Part shown: piece after piece, positions 12,000-24,699 of the stretch
Layout of the letters: every line of letters begins with the position of its first letter
Position numbering within the stretch: the stretch's first letter is position 1
Assembly (NCBI GenBank): GCA_009602725.1
Contig: WELB01000149.1
Coordinates: 229,465 to 293,464 of the forward strand
Reading direction: 5' to 3'
Source: Spirogloea muscicola
Taxonomy: Eukaryota; Streptophyta; Zygnematophyceae; Spirogloeales; Spirogloeaceae
Length of the DNA stretch: 64,000 bases
Translations under genes and position numbers: made by a program
Notes under the pieces: generated by a model
Database searches by the model: none
What the model was told of the DNA's origin: nothing
The model's input: the letters and a program-made list of their open reading frames with translations, nothing else

Positions 12000-12310
12000 A
12001 TAGGAGCTTAGCAACCCCGAGTCAGAAGCCATGAGTCGGAGTGACTGGCAGCTGGGAAAGAGGCAGCTCAACGAGACCCAGAAGTAGCAGGCAAAGCACG
12101 GCCTGCCCGCAAGTGCAGTGCGTGGGCCCGGGAACGTTGGAAGGACTTGGATAGCCAATGCAGAGCACTTGGGCCAATGCGACCCGGCGGCATTGATGCC
12201 GAGCAGCTCACCTTGCTGGCTGTCCCAGCCGACGATCCGATGGCCCGCCGTGCAAGCCGCTGCAGAAGGTCGAGCCACCGACTGCCACACGCCCCGTGCA
12301 CTTCCATCTG
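12000..12310 (-). mobile_element. LINE C-terminal coding fragment
   Basis: The minus strand encodes MEVHGACGSRWLDLLQRLAR followed by RAHALHLRAGRALPATSGS. It parallels DIHGALGARWLELLNQLAR and ARALHLRAGRALAAASGS in the copy at 63150-63680. The frame drifts after this block. Confidence 0.72.
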
Positions 12311-12329
12311 ACCAGTGGTTCGTTACATC

Positions 12330-12645
12330 CACAGGTCAGCCCAAAATGAGCAGCTCTCTCAAAGTAATATGATGGCTGTGAGAAGTCAGCCCAATTGAAA
12401 CAGCTCTTTCAAAGTAAGGCAAGGGCTGTGAAGAAAGACTCTTCCAGTAGAGGGCGATGGCTGTGATTGACCAGCCCAGAAAAGAATTCAAAAAATTCGA
12501 AGGCCAGCCTTTCAGACCTTGCAATTCGAAAGTAAGGCAATGGCTGTGAGAGGCCAGCCCAAAAGGATGAGCGAGGGCTGTTCAGTCCCTTTTGGGCTGG
12601 CCTCTCACAGCCATTGCCTTACTTTCGAAGAGCTGTTTCTCTTTA
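12330..12645. repeat. Cluster of stem-loop repeats in both orientations
   Basis: At least four minus-oriented copies (near 12340, 12385, 12470 and 12555) and one plus-oriented copy (near 12595) of the GGGCTGGC...CAGCC repeat occur here. The last two form the perfect palindrome listed next. Confidence 0.75.
12526..12630. repeat. 42-bp perfect inverted repeat
   Basis: The left arm 12526-12567 begins TTCGAAAGTAAGGCAATGG. The right arm 12589-12630 is its exact reverse complement, with a 21-base spacer. It consists of two stem-loop repeats facing each other. Confidence 0.9.
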
Positions 12646-12759
12646 TTGAATGAACAAGGTCTAAAAGGGCCAAAAGCGAAGAAAAGGATGAGCGAGGGCT
12701 GAAGACAACAGCAGCTCGTCCAATTTAAGGCAGTGGCTGTAACGAAGTTACACAAGATG

Positions 12760-12990
12760 GAACATCTATATCATGGGAGAGAAGGCGCGCGGGGCGCATG
12801 AATTGAAAGGGAGGCCAATTCAAGCCAATACATTGTTCAGGCAGAGTCGAGTGCAGACTAAACAATGCTACATAACACGGAGACCTAAATCAAGGTACCT
12901 AAGATGACATTAGTACCGACGGGTGAGCACAAACAAATCTGACAAGCTAACTTGGGGAGCTGGAGCGCCGCCACGAAAGCCGGAGGCCTG
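12760..12990 (-). mobile_element. LINE subfamily B 3' end
   Basis: The minus strand reads LSDLFVLTRRY-like codons at about 12915-12955. The B tail follows, running through TAGGTACCTTGATTTAGGTC and CTGAACAATGTATTGGCTTG to CATGCGCCCCGCGCGCC. Confidence 0.8.
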
Positions 12991-14619
12991 ACTTAGAGCA
13001 CGCCCTGCACGTTGATGAAGAGCCATGGGAATGATAGCTGGGGGGGGTACTGAGGAGGCGAAGGACGGGCGCGCGATATTAGAGAAAGCGCATCTCTGAA
13101 TAATGGCGCGCGACGCTGATGAAGGAGCAATATGGAATTCAGGAGCGCGACGGCGGCAAAGCCGGAATCTAGTGTTAGAACTCTACTAGTATTAGTATTA
13201 GTATTCCGCGCGGGTCCCCGCAATCGGCGGCGACTCCAGCGGCGGAGGCGGCGGCCACGGGTGGATCTTCTGTGAGGGCTTAGCAAGTGGCCGGGCGCCT
13301 AATAATCCCACGAGGCCGGGGGCAGGGGCCCCGAGAACCTCGATGGTTACTTAAAGAGGAGGGGCAAGCAGCTGTAGGCTAAGTTCCCCCCAGACGCTTA
13401 CACTTGGCATTGATTACATTTCAACAGCTGGTTTGTCTTGACCCATTGCATACGTTTGGCTCCGACTCCTTTGCTTCGCGACACCAACGCCGCGTCCTTG
13501 GGCTTGACGATCCTCATTCTTTACAGTGGCTGTGGAAGGCGAGCACAAGGATATGAAGAAGGTCCAAAGGGGCCGGAAGGCGCAAAACCATCGAGCTATG
13601 CAAGCGCAGAAAGACGCTTCCAGTAGAGGGTGATTGCTTTTCCTTGCCTGTCTTCCCTCCTCACCCCTTGGCCCTTTGCCCCTGCCTTGCATTGGAAGAC
13701 GCGTTTGCTATGCTTACTGCTATTACTGTTCGCCCTCTTTATTCATACCTCTCATCCGGCTCTCTCAGCGATGGACCCCTCAGCCGAAGCTCACTATGAG
13801 AGCCCGCATACCCTGTCCGCTCTCACTGGCTGGCTCCTCACAGACACTGCTCCGAATGGGAGCCCACTTCCTCTTCCCCTGAGGAGCTCTGCATATGCAA
13901 GGGAGGGTGCAATGTGGGGGGAATCGTCTGGCTAAATTACTGGTGAAGATTGTCGACGGGCAGCTGAAAGTAAGAGCTCCCATGCAGACCAGGAAGAAGG
14001 CCTGTCCTGCTCTTGGGCCTCAACATCCACAGAGGCCCAGCTACACTGATGGGATGTCCTTTCGCCCTGATGAGGCAACAGCTTAGTGCAACGATTCATG
14101 AACTTTGAGGCTGAACAGGGAACTTGGCAATGGTTCGACCGATTGGCATAGAATCTTAGGCCACCACTTTGTCTTCCCTGCAGCGGTCCTTGGAATTCGC
14201 CATTCACTTGCGGGCAGGCCGCGTCGTGGCTGCTGCATCCGGGTTTCCACAGGCAATGCCTTCCCGGCCTTTAATTGTTCGAGCTGCACTTGCTGACAAG
14301 AGATAAGTGACTTGCTTGCAGAAGGCATGGAGAGAAGTGTTCTTTGCGCCTTTCATCCCTGTTCAGACCTTCTTCGTTCTTTTTATGGGCTGAACAATCA
14401 CAGCCATCAGCCCTTTATTCCAAGAGAATCAAACAGCTCTTCCAATCTAAGGCAGTGGCTGTGAAAGGCCAGCCCAAAAAGAATGGACAAGGTCCGAAAG
14501 AAGTCTATTGGAAGAGTCTTACTTCTTGTACATCTCTTGGGCTGGCCTCTCACAGCCCAAGCCGTGCATCTTCTGCGTGGTGGCCGTGCTCTAGCTGCAC
14601 GCCTTTGGCTTCGTCAAGG
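12991..14619. other. Intergenic, no recognisable gene
   Basis: Short ORFs only. Diverged stem-loop repeats occur near 13820-13865, a minus copy near 14455-14485 and a plus copy near 14548-14570; the last two face each other. I see nothing else I can assign. Confidence 0.45.
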
Positions 14620-14770
14620 GTGCTTTACGACGGCTAGTCTTTTTGGCGGCTCCTAACTAGAGGTTACCAAGTGATAGCTTTAGGGAAGCGCTTTCTCGGC
14701 CCTTTCGGACTCCTTTTCGGCTGGCTGTTTACAGGCCTTGCCCCCATCTGGGAGAGCCATTCTTAACTCG
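14620..14770 (+). mobile_element. LINE subfamily C 3' end with stem-loop
   Basis: CTAACTAGAGGTTAC corresponds to the LTRGY end, here without the usual stop directly after. The stem-loop (CGGCTGGCTGTTTACAGGCC) follows about 60 bases later, then CTTGCCCCCATCTGGGAGAG. Confidence 0.65.
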
Positions 14771-15473
14771 TTCTTTACTGCTTGTCGGTCCAGCCGTGGC
14801 CCGCTGCAGCGGGAAGCCCGCCCCGCGGACCTGTCAAAGCCGGGCAGCCGAGCGCCTGCCGCGTGGCACGCTGCACCTGCCAGCGCCGTCACGGCCCCCT
14901 GGTCCCGACCAAATGCCTGCCCGCCTCAGGCGGTCAGGCAGTCAAATCTCCGGGGCTGCTCTCGTCAGGACCTGCCCGTCGCAGCAACAACAGACTGGAG
15001 GCTCTCTCGAGGCAGGGCCGCCTAAAGCCCTCGCCGGCCCTGCCCGCTCTAGACGGGCAGCCTGGCAAACTTCGGGCAGCTCTCCCACCGTCACGTTGGA
15101 CGGCAACGTGACGCTTAACGGTGTGTGCCCTGCCAGCGCGAGCCGAGTAGCGGGTGCACGTGTCGCAGGACCAGGCCCCGCGAGGCCCGCCGTCATCCGC
15201 GGCGGCGGCGGGCGCGCCTTCGGCGGCGGCGGCGGCGGNCGGCGGCGGCGGCGCTGGCAGGGCTGTCGAGCTCCTGCCGGAGCGGCCGCAGCCGTCGCTG
15301 GCGGCCACAGCCTCGCAGCGACGGCAGTGGCGGCTGCCTAGGCCACGGCCGACACTGGCGCCAGTGAGCGAGGGAGTTCTCTCGTCGTTGCCCGGCAAAG
15401 GCCGTGCCGCTGAGGCGGAACGAGGAGCCAGAGGCCAGGATCGTGGCGGAGCACATCCCCGCGCTCGCGCGCG
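14771..15473. other. GC-rich region upstream of the LETM1-like gene
   Basis: Very GC-rich sequence with GGC triplet tracts and a single n at 15239. It probably includes the promoter and 5' UTR of the next gene. No separate gene is recognised. Confidence 0.45.
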
Positions 15474-18400
15474 ATGGCTCTCGAGGCCGCCGGGATGGTG
15501 GCGTCCGGCAGGCCGGCGTGGGGGCCATTACCGCCGGGACCGTTGCCCGGGAAGCGCTGCCGACGAGCGCGGGTGCTCGTCGTGGCTATCTTTGAGACGA
15601 GCGGTCCTCGTCGTGCGCAAGGAATCAAGCCTTGCAGGCATTCATCCACCTCGACTCGTCCATCCGAAGGATGCACCAGCAGCTCAGGCTGGGACATTGT
15701 CAGTGCCAGGTGAGAGCACATTGAGAGATCGTCGTCTGATGCCTTTGCCAAGTCCCGATGTTGATCATTGCATCAAATCTGCGCCTTTGGTGGTTTCCTC
15801 GTACGCCTGACTCAGTCTCCACGCTGTAATTGCAATCACATTGCAGGGGTGCTGCTTTTGCTGCCTTTGGGTATTCGAGACAATTTGAGATCTCAGTGAG
15901 GCCTACCAGAGCAGTGGCAGGAGCAGCAGTACTAGAAGGCACACAGGAAGTCGAGGGAGAAGCTCGCGCCGAGACAGAGTCCCGCTTGCAGGTGGATAAT
16001 ACTGTGGAATGGGACCCTGACCTGGGTTTAGAGAGCTGGAGCGCTAGAGTGGCTCTACAAGATACACCTCATGCGAGATACACCTCATGTTAGCTATCAG
16101 AATAGGTGCATCAGAAGAATGTGCTTACCTGCTTCATGCAAGTTTCCGGTCCGTCATTCCTCCTCTCAGATAGCCAGGGTAGTAGAATGTGAGGAAGGCA
16201 TACACGTCTCCAACTGTCTAGGGTCGCAGAGTGGGGACAGTTACCTGTGAGCTCCCTGATGTGAGGCTTGATTGTCACTTACTGAGAGAAGGGTTTGAGT
16301 TCCTGCCACTTTGCAGCGGCTGGAAATTCTTGTTCTACTGCGTCGACTTTACAGAGACGTCGTTCGGTCGGAGCGGGTCTTGAATATGCCTGTGCCAAGA
16401 GTGGTGCCCCCAGAAGCGGGCCAGCCAGAGGGGAGACCTAGCAAGAGGAACCGTCTGCGTGACTGGCTGAAAGACAATCTGAATCGCAACATGCAAGTCG
16501 AGGTAAGCTAATGAATGGATGCGCCACAAAGTCCTTTCAGGGACCAATGTTGAATGCTTCTCAATGCTGTGTACAGCAGGTAAGAAGCTGGAGCTGTGGA
16601 ACAGGTAGCTCTGCTTTGGCAATTTACCTTTGAGGAGCACACATTCCTGAGAGAGTATCTGCATAATCTTCAAGCTTTCACATGAAATACCCGCCAGGGA
16701 ACGCAAGAGGGTGACGAAGATGTTTTTGACTGAAAGAACCTAGCTCTAATTTGCAGAATCAAGTCTGTTGGAGTGCCTATCTCGAGAATGTAGTTGAGAT
16801 GTGTGATTGTTTGCTTCACTGCACTTTGTGCAGGACTTTGCAGTGGAGACGCCGCTTCAGGTGCTGGAGTATGCTGAAGATGTCAGAGAACTCGCTGTGG
16901 GACTTAACAGAGATGTTCAAGGCTTGGGAGGCCTCATTCCGGTCGTCTTTTCTGTAAGTTATCTTCAGGGGCCACAAATTGCAACTGTAACATACATTTA
17001 TCAAGTCATTTGTCTGTGCAGTGTGCTTTCCCAGAGCAGGATGATCTGCTAGTGTGCTACTTTAACAATCTGCCCAAGTTTCAAGACTGAGTCAGATTCG
17101 GGTGAAACTCTGTCTTATGGCTGCTATTGCTGGTTTCTCTGTATGGCAGGGTGACAAAGCAGCAGAAAAGGTAGTCTTGGACACTGTTCAGAATATCAGG
17201 CAGCAATTAGACCAGTACGCAGACAAGATAGAGTCTTCATTGAGTAAGAAGGACAGGGAGGCTGCTCGGCAGGAGCAAGCAGAGCTCGAAATTCAGGTAT
17301 GATGAATGAAGGGGCACCTGTTAAAGGACTGCTTATTTCTGCTTGTCGTGTAGCGAGTTAAGGGCACCTGTTAGGATACTCTTTAGATACTTTTAAGATA
17401 CAGATAGCTATTTTTGCTCCCTCATTAGCACAGTGTGAACAAGGATGTAGCGTTGACGCTTGACCCTGCATATGTGGTATGTCGCAATAATCACCCGTGT
17501 TATATTGTCTTGATGCGCAGTCAAAGTATGGGAAGAGGAGAGACGGTTTGCCGAGGACAAGCGCAGTCTTGGATCGCATGCGCGAGCGACTTCCGCGTGT
17601 GGATCTTAGCTTTTCACGTGTCAGGCTTGATGTGCTGCAGCAGGTGCTGTCCTCAGGCTTCTTAAATGGGGAAATACGTCAGTGCAGATTTATCGTATCA
17701 GAGCTGATAAGGCTTCAGATTGTGCAATGTGTTGAGGATGTGAGGAATGCAGCTCTTAACTATCTGCAGTCGCTCACCAAGGACACAAACCTGCATGTTT
17801 ATCCGAAGTGTTGATTGACGTGCAACCAACACATGTTTACACAAGCTGTGATGTTGCTCTTTTCAGGAAGGGAAGACTGTACTAGATGCACTTGGGGATG
17901 TGTGGCGCCGCCTGAATGGGAAGGCTACCCCAATCAAAGTGGAACCCATAACAGCAGGCTTGCCTAAGCCACATTCCGTGCTAGAGAAAGAGGAAGAGAA
18001 GAAGACCAAGCTAATACTTCAGGTATTTCCTTCAGCCCCCTTATAGCATGGCTTCTTCCTTTATGTGCATTCGTGTTCTGCAAGAAGTGTTTGATGCAAA
18101 CACTGGTGGACCACGTGGCCAGATGAAGTACCACATGACACTTTCACCTTCAATGTGACCTTAGCAAAATCCTAGATGTTGTAGGTTGAGGCACTGGATC
18201 GCAAACTTCGCGAGGTCAGTAGAGCTCGTGAAGCCCGTATAAGGCAAAAAGATGTGCTAGCCCGGACCAGACTGGCAGGAGAAATCCGAGCTCTAGATGA
18301 CGAGGTGAGCTCTTGCACTACAATGGCAGATGAGTGCGTATGGTAGCCCTTATGTCGTTCTGCATATGCTAGGTGGTTGCGGCATTGGTCATGAAGCAAC

Positions 18401-20320
18401 TTTGTGCCAGCAATTCCAAGGATGCAGGTTTATTACTTGATACTTACTGTCGAGCCAATTACGGTTTGCTGCATGAGCTTGCAGTAGCTCAGCTGCGCAT
18501 ACCACTTGCATGATGTCCAGGAGCTGTTGGAAAAGGTGATTGACAAGTGCTCATATTGCCAGGTTGACGAGCTACGGAAGAAGTTGGCAGTGCGAGTGCT
18601 GCAGCTTGAGATGGAACTTATATACATGTACCTGGAGCAGGAGGTCTTGGTGATCAATGGTAGTCCAGCTTATCTTACCCTCCCCACTGCTATTGTCATG
18701 CATTTGTAGTACAACTTGATTGTGTTCAGTGTGCTGACTGTGGCGTTTCTGCTAACACCTGCATAGTATCTGAGCCATTTTGTCCTGCTCTAACAGAGGA
18801 TCTAAGGACCGATGAAGAGGAGTCCCTTCTTGTAGCAGAATTTGGCCTACTGGATGTTGACCTGGCCAAGCTCCGGACCGCGCTGGACAGGAGTGAAGCT
18901 ATCCTGATTGACGATGAAGAGCTAGAAGTGCTCGCGGTCGACATTCCTGGTTGGACCACCGTTTGAAATCTGTCATGCTGTTTGGTCGCTTTTGGCAGTA
19001 GACCCTTGCACCATCTGCATCCAACATGGTATTACTTTATCAGTCTTGCTGTTCCATGACATCACACTCTTGAGGCTGCACCGGCAAGCTGCCGGTAAAG
19101 TTCTGCTGCTGCCTAATAGCACGTTGGTACTGCAGACCTAAAGAATCGCCTGGGCATCGTAGAGGAAGCCTCCATACCTCTGAAGCAAAGGCTGCAGATC
19201 TCGGCAGGAGAAAGTGCGAAGAAGGTAAAGTCAGGTGCTAGCTTCTTCTGGTGCGGGTTACGTCTGCTGGGCGGAGACATCGCCTACTCTTGGCGCTTAT
19301 TCTGGTGTGCTGTCACTGGCACTACCTTGAAACCAAGAGAGGTGTGTTGCAAGCTGATGTAACCTACTCTCTCCACTTCCATGGGGAAAGCATCTGTTAG
19401 AGAAAGCAGCAGCCGCGCCTCAGAATGTCAGTGTTAAGCCCAAATATGCTGGGGTTTCCCTGCTCCCTTTGCAGGGCTTAGCTGCAGACTGAGCATGGGC
19501 TTCATGTGAGTCACACTTACATGACATGATGAGGACTTGCACGTTGGAAATGGCTCGCAGGCGCAAACTTTGAGACGCACTGCAAAGGATGTGTTGACCT
19601 TGATACCTTTTACTGTGATTCTGGTTGCTCCATTGACACCGGTGGGGCACGTCATGATCTTCTCCTTCCTTCAACGCTACTTTCCCGGCTTCTTCCCCTC
19701 CTCGTTCTCCGTCAAGTAAGTCATTTGCTCAGTAGGATTTCACTGTGGAGAGCACTTTGGCATTCACATGTCTTGAAGCCTTTCTGCAGGGCCACAGGGT
19801 GAGCAAAGGAAAGAGATTGCCTTACAGGGCTTTCACAGCAGTCAACTTTAAAAAGTTTCGGATTTGGTCTTGGTCCTTGTTCTGCAGGAGGCAAGACTTG
19901 ATGAAGCGATATGAGGTCATACGGCGCCAGATGCAGGTAGCTGAAACTGAGCGAGAGAAAGAGGAAGCAGCCGCAGCAGCGGCTGCTGCCGCAGCAGAGA
20001 CTTTTGAGGCCTCAGAGGAGGAGATTGCAGAGCCCTCTGAGGATGGTAGTAAAAGGCGCACAGCTCCGAAGACAGCCTTGAATGCTCCTGCCAGGTCGCC
20101 CACTGGGAGGCCTCGCCGACTAATCTTTCTAGCTGAGAAGCTCCCAGAGCTAGCGAGACAACTTGCGGGTCTCAAAGAGGACGGACTGCTTGCGAAGCGG
20201 AGCAAGAAGGCAAGCTCGCAGCAAGACCTCATTGAGAGGACGGAGGCCATGATTGGCAGCCGTGGAAATGGGAGGTTGGGCACTTTGGAGACCACCAATG
20301 GACAAGAGGCAAATCTGTAG
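15474..20320 (+). CDS. LETM1-like domain organellar membrane protein
   Basis: Multi-exon gene of about 815 residues. Exons that fit in phase lie at 15474-15709, 15847 to about 15991, 16317-16502, 16834-16953, 17150-17296, 17521-17796, 17867-18022, 18185-18304, 18373-18483, 18521-18643, 18799-18949, 19136-19224, 19561-19715 and 19888-20320. The diagnostic block is [20 protein letters not shown], then [19 protein letters not shown] and [15 protein letters not shown], as in plant LETM1-like proteins. The N-terminus is Ala/Pro/Arg-rich and looks like an organelle-targeting peptide. Middle exons are predicted coiled-coil (Glu/Lys/Arg-rich); the C-terminus has an Ala run (about nine) after EREKEE. 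LETM1 proteins act in mitochondrial ion homeostasis; the role of the plant-like group is not well established. Least sure are the start, the end of exon 2, a possible 30-base exon at 17022-17051, and the 37-base gap at 18484-18520. Confidence 0.82.
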
Positions 20321-20543
20321 ATACACCCCGTGACATCTGCTGCTCTGCAGTGAGACTTGTATAGATTACGAAGTGAGGACCGTCCTTGCCGACCTTCAGG
20401 AGCTTCACATGTTCTCATAGGAGGATGAGATTGCCCATCTCCTACCAATTTTCCTTCGTAAAGTCAACTAGATGATTTATTGGCTTGGTCATGCAGAAGG
20501 CAAGTTGCAATGCCATTTCATTCTGTTGGCATCACAATGGGCA

Positions 20544-23500
20544 TCACAGCACGCAGTGTCCTTGTAGTGAGGCATTGAAGAAGCTGATATATTTTGCCAA
20601 TTGACAACAACACTTGTAGCCCTTGTCAGGATGGAGCTTGGCCTGGGCTAGATCTGGCATACTTGATGGGCTGGCCTTGACACGCCTGAATATGGGAAGT
20701 TTGTGTAGAGGAGCTGGCAGATCCCGAATCCAGCAGGGCCCCTCAATGACTGTTCCATCCGTGCCAAGAAGCTCCATCCCTTGACCCCTGCAATCAACGG
20801 CAGATCTTGATGTTATAGAAGTCTTGGCCTGGTAGACTGGCTTCTCAGCACCCGTGAGAAAACTAACAGCAGCTAAGCACAGCTAAGCAGCATGTTGTGA
20901 GCGTTGCCAATGATTGATTGAGCAATAACTGATGGAGCATGCAAGTAAGAGGGGCCTGCTGTACGGTGCCTACTTGGGCAGGTATACATCCCGCTGCTTC
21001 TGCCCCTTCACCACCATTGGGGCAATGATTAAGTCGTCCCCAAGAGAAATTGATCTCCTATTGAGAATGTCTGTAATACAAACTCCCCCGCAATAAGCCA
21101 GTCTTGCAGCAAGTCAATAGTGACTACCGAAGCACAGCACAGTGCTGGTTGACTACAAGGCAACAATACTGCTTTACCTCATGATCCTCAAGGTCAAGCC
21201 ACCACATTGGCCGGCAAACTGGAGAGAGTGCTTTGCAAGCGTCCTCCATCAGCGAGACAATTGGCTGCACCATTGTCTTTCCTATCTGAAAGAGCAATCA
21301 AGAGCGCCTCAGTGTCCTAGCCAATGGGCACAACCGCAAGATATAGCAGCAAGGCTATGAGAGTTCTGCGCCTTGGGATACAGAAGTCATGGCGTAAGTG
21401 CTCGATTTTCTCTCATGTTCTGCCAGTTAGGCATGTGTCTGACCTCCATGACAGACTGACAAAGCTTCTCCGCCTGCTTGCTCACATCCCAAGGAGGGTT
21501 AGAGAATTGCATGGCAGGCATAAATGCATTTGCCTGTGCCCACCGTACCAAAAGCTCCATGTCTGCAAAATCAACTGAAGACACGTGATCAGACAAGGAA
21601 CTACATCTTTCAGCAGCAAAGGTCTCCATAAATTGCCTAAGGATCTGAAATGCCTGCTGTTTCTGTATCTCTCACCTGGCTTTCGTTCAAAGTACCCGTT
21701 CCCACCAATCATGTCCGGCAAACAAAAAGGATGTCCTAACAAGCCCGATGTGAGCAGGGTTGGGATCACACTGCACAACCCATTGCCTGAACTCCACGTT
21801 GAGAATCTACATGATGCATTCAGATAGCCAGGTCACTTGTCCCGTGGAAGCCCTTTCCAGCAACATTTTGTTGATCCTTGATATAATCTCCATAACAATG
21901 CACAAGAAGGATCAAGAACAAAGCACTTGATAGCATGTGCACATCCTCATGTTGGCCTTTTGCTCAGCTTCTGTAGCCCAACGAGGAGCAAGAGTTCACC
22001 TGTCTCCCATGCGAGTCAAGAGAGGTACACTGTTGGTACGATGGCCAGTTCGCACCTCAGAGCACGGGAAGTTGGAAGCCACCTCCTGAAAACAATGACA
22101 ATTACAGATGACAACTGCATCATCAACGGCAACCATTATGAAATTGTTGAGAGGTATTGCAGACAACATGTAAGTTATATGTTATGGACAAACTGGTGGC
22201 GATGAAGACGTGAAAAGCCACTTGCTTCCTGATGTTGTCAGTCTTACACCTGCATTGCTTTGCGGGCCGTACTCACACATGTCCCCAACATCTCTAAACA
22301 GGAATCGTTCATTGGCCAGCAGCATCCTGCTTATTATGCTGTCATGAGCCTTGCACTTGAGAGAGGTGCACACTGAAGGCACAGGATACACTTGGACTGA
22401 CCTGGACATAGAGGCGCGTTTATTCAATGGGCGTTGATATTGGTTGAAAGCTCCGAAACTTTCTTGGCAAAAAGCAAGGCTCGCTAGCGTCAAACTTGAA
22501 GCCATCAGTGGTCACGTCCTCCTGAAGTTTTTTTCAAACGCTGCACAAACCTGCAATGCACATATGCAGATATCAGCACAAAGTGATACGACCTAACATG
22601 TCAAGCACTATCTCTGAGCTGCCTCTCCACGTTCAGTGTCTGAAATCTTACAAGGCAAAGCAAGTATGCGCTTGGCAAGCTGCTAGGAAATAATAGAAGC
22701 TGCTCAGGGGGGCTGCTCAAAGATTCAGTGTCTAGACTCTCTACTTCGAGGACATACTTCACGCACCACTCTACAGCTTCAGGGTTTGTCACATACAAAG
22801 CTGCTGCCGGCACGGGCTGCCACCTGAAAACGATGGAAAGGACAAGAGTCTGGCATCAGCACCACGACTGGCAAGATGCCTTAAGCGAAGCGCAAGCTGA
22901 GGCCCACAAATAAAGCTTTGACTGCCAAACGAAACACATTGATGAAGCACTTACCAGCGAAAGAAGCCTTGCTTCAGACCAAACGTGGCTGAAGCATCCG
23001 ATTTGATAGAGTAGCCCCTGGACACCATACAATAATTCTCAAAATGGGCCCTCCCAGACTCTTGTGCTCTTGTGATTGTAGTGTTGCAAGACAGACTGAA
23101 GCGTCCATACAAGTGTACAAAAACAGCATCCACTAGTAGGTCAGCAGGCTTGAGCAGAGTATGTTCCCTACTTTGGAGAAACCTCCTTAAATAAGCCTCT
23201 GATGACTCCTCTGGCATCACCCAGACAGTAAGTAACCTCGAAGCCCAGGGCATGAAGTGCATCCACCATTGCCTGCATGTCCAAAGCACACCTCAACAAA
23301 ACAGAAACATGTCTTGCAACTTTAGCCAAATTGCACTAGATCATTGTAAAGTATCATGAAGAAAATAAAGATTCAAGTATCATAGTGATGTTAAATTCAC
23401 GTTAGATGCACAGTAGAGGTGAGATGCACAGCAAAAGGTGAGAAAAACCTTTGGGTCTGGAAATCTCTTTGCATCAAAGGTGAAGTCTCCTATTTAGACT

Positions 23501-24684
23501 GCAAGCAACAGCCAAGACAGACATGCAGGGGTGCTTTAGTCCCCGACTGACCCTGCAAAACTGAGTACCAACAAATGCATAGACAAAGTCCTGCTCTTGT
23601 AAGTACACGGTAGTTTTCTGCCTGATATCACTGCTTGAAGTGCCAACCTGCCACTTGTCGTCGATTTCCATGACAGAACGTTCTAAGCCCCTGGAAACAA
23701 TCTCCTTCGCAAAGGACTCCACCTTTGCTTGATTGACCTGAGTACAATAGTAACAGCAGTCTTGGATAAGTATTTACAACAGTGCAAGAAGGTCACATGA
23801 GAAGTCACTTCCTTCCTCCCATGAATCTAGTACATGATGGAGATATCTACCAGCCAGGGTTGATGCAGAGTGTGTCACTTCATCATGCAGGTGTGTCAGA
23901 GAATAGTAACAAAAGCTGCTAGAGAGGAGCTGAATGAAGCAAGACAATGAGCTCAAATTGGCATAATAGCGTGCTCATGTGGTCCAGATAGGAGCCTCCA
24001 CTAGCTCTCGAGGTGGTGGGTTTGCCGGAGCATTCAAGGTTCGCAATGCCGCTAGGGTAGCCTCTTTCACATTTTCATGTGCACAGAGAGCAAAACTCAA
24101 AGAAACACTCCGCATACCTGTAAGAACCAGACATTGTACACAAGTGTAAGGATAACCACAGCACAGAAAGAGCTTCGACAACGACCTCCATCTGCATGTC
24201 AAAATATAGGTGTGCTTAGATTGATACGTAACCTCTTTGAGTATACCTTGGTTGTTGTCTTCAAGAATTGGTGGCATCCAATCCCTCAAAGGGTGCAGCA
24301 TGTCATGACAGAAATAGCTGCTCCTTGCCTGCAAATGAAGCTCTTCCATTACAAAGCTTGTAGACCTCCACGTCACAAGTCACACCTACTTGCTACGTGC
24401 ATGAACAGGTGCCATGCATATGATTGGACAGCTAGTCAGGCACAATACAGCTACAGCATAAAGCGAGCCACCTGACTACGAAGTAACCCATCGCCACTTC
24501 CATCGCATCTTGAAGGCAGATACTCCTTTGTCAGATTTTGCACCTTCGTAAGACAATGCACGCAACAAGTAGTCTTGTATAAGCGTAGAAACTCGTATTC
24601 ACTGTCAACAAGCAAGTACTCAGCAGAGCTTATACTAAAACAGAAACAACACAAGCTTTTAAGGTTGTACAATACCAGTATCAC
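20544..24684 (-). pseudogene. Glycoside hydrolase family 31 (MYORG/alpha-glucosidase-like), decayed
   Basis: GH31 blocks occur in the right order on the minus strand: PRELVEAPIWTT (about 24010), SRGLERSVMEIDDKWQ (23690), GDFTFDAKRFPDPK (23470), AMVDALHALGFEVT (23250), ENYCMVSRGYSIKSDASATF (23020), YVTNPEAVEWCVKYVLE (22780), DGFKFDASEPCFLP (22490), SEVRTGHRTNSVPLLTRMGD (22040), GLLGHPFCLPDMIGGNGY (21730), ANAFMPAMQFSNPPW (21520), GDDLIIAPMVVKGQKQRDVY (21020) and GTVIEGPCWIRDLPAPLHK (20740). The nucleophile Asp (FKFDASE, family usually DAGE) and the acid/base region (RMGDR) survive. Five lesions are visible: a TGA in place of the Trp codon in PIWTT-W-ARY (23977-23975), a TAA in place of Tyr in TPIE-Y-TRLY (22422-22420), a 4-base tandem duplication before VWVMP (23227-23234), an extra A in a run of seven near 22530, and a missing base near 21045. 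The neighbouring genes show none, so recent loss is more likely than sequencing error. Ends are approximate. Confidence 0.78.
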
Positions 24685-24699
24685 ATTAGGCCAACTATG

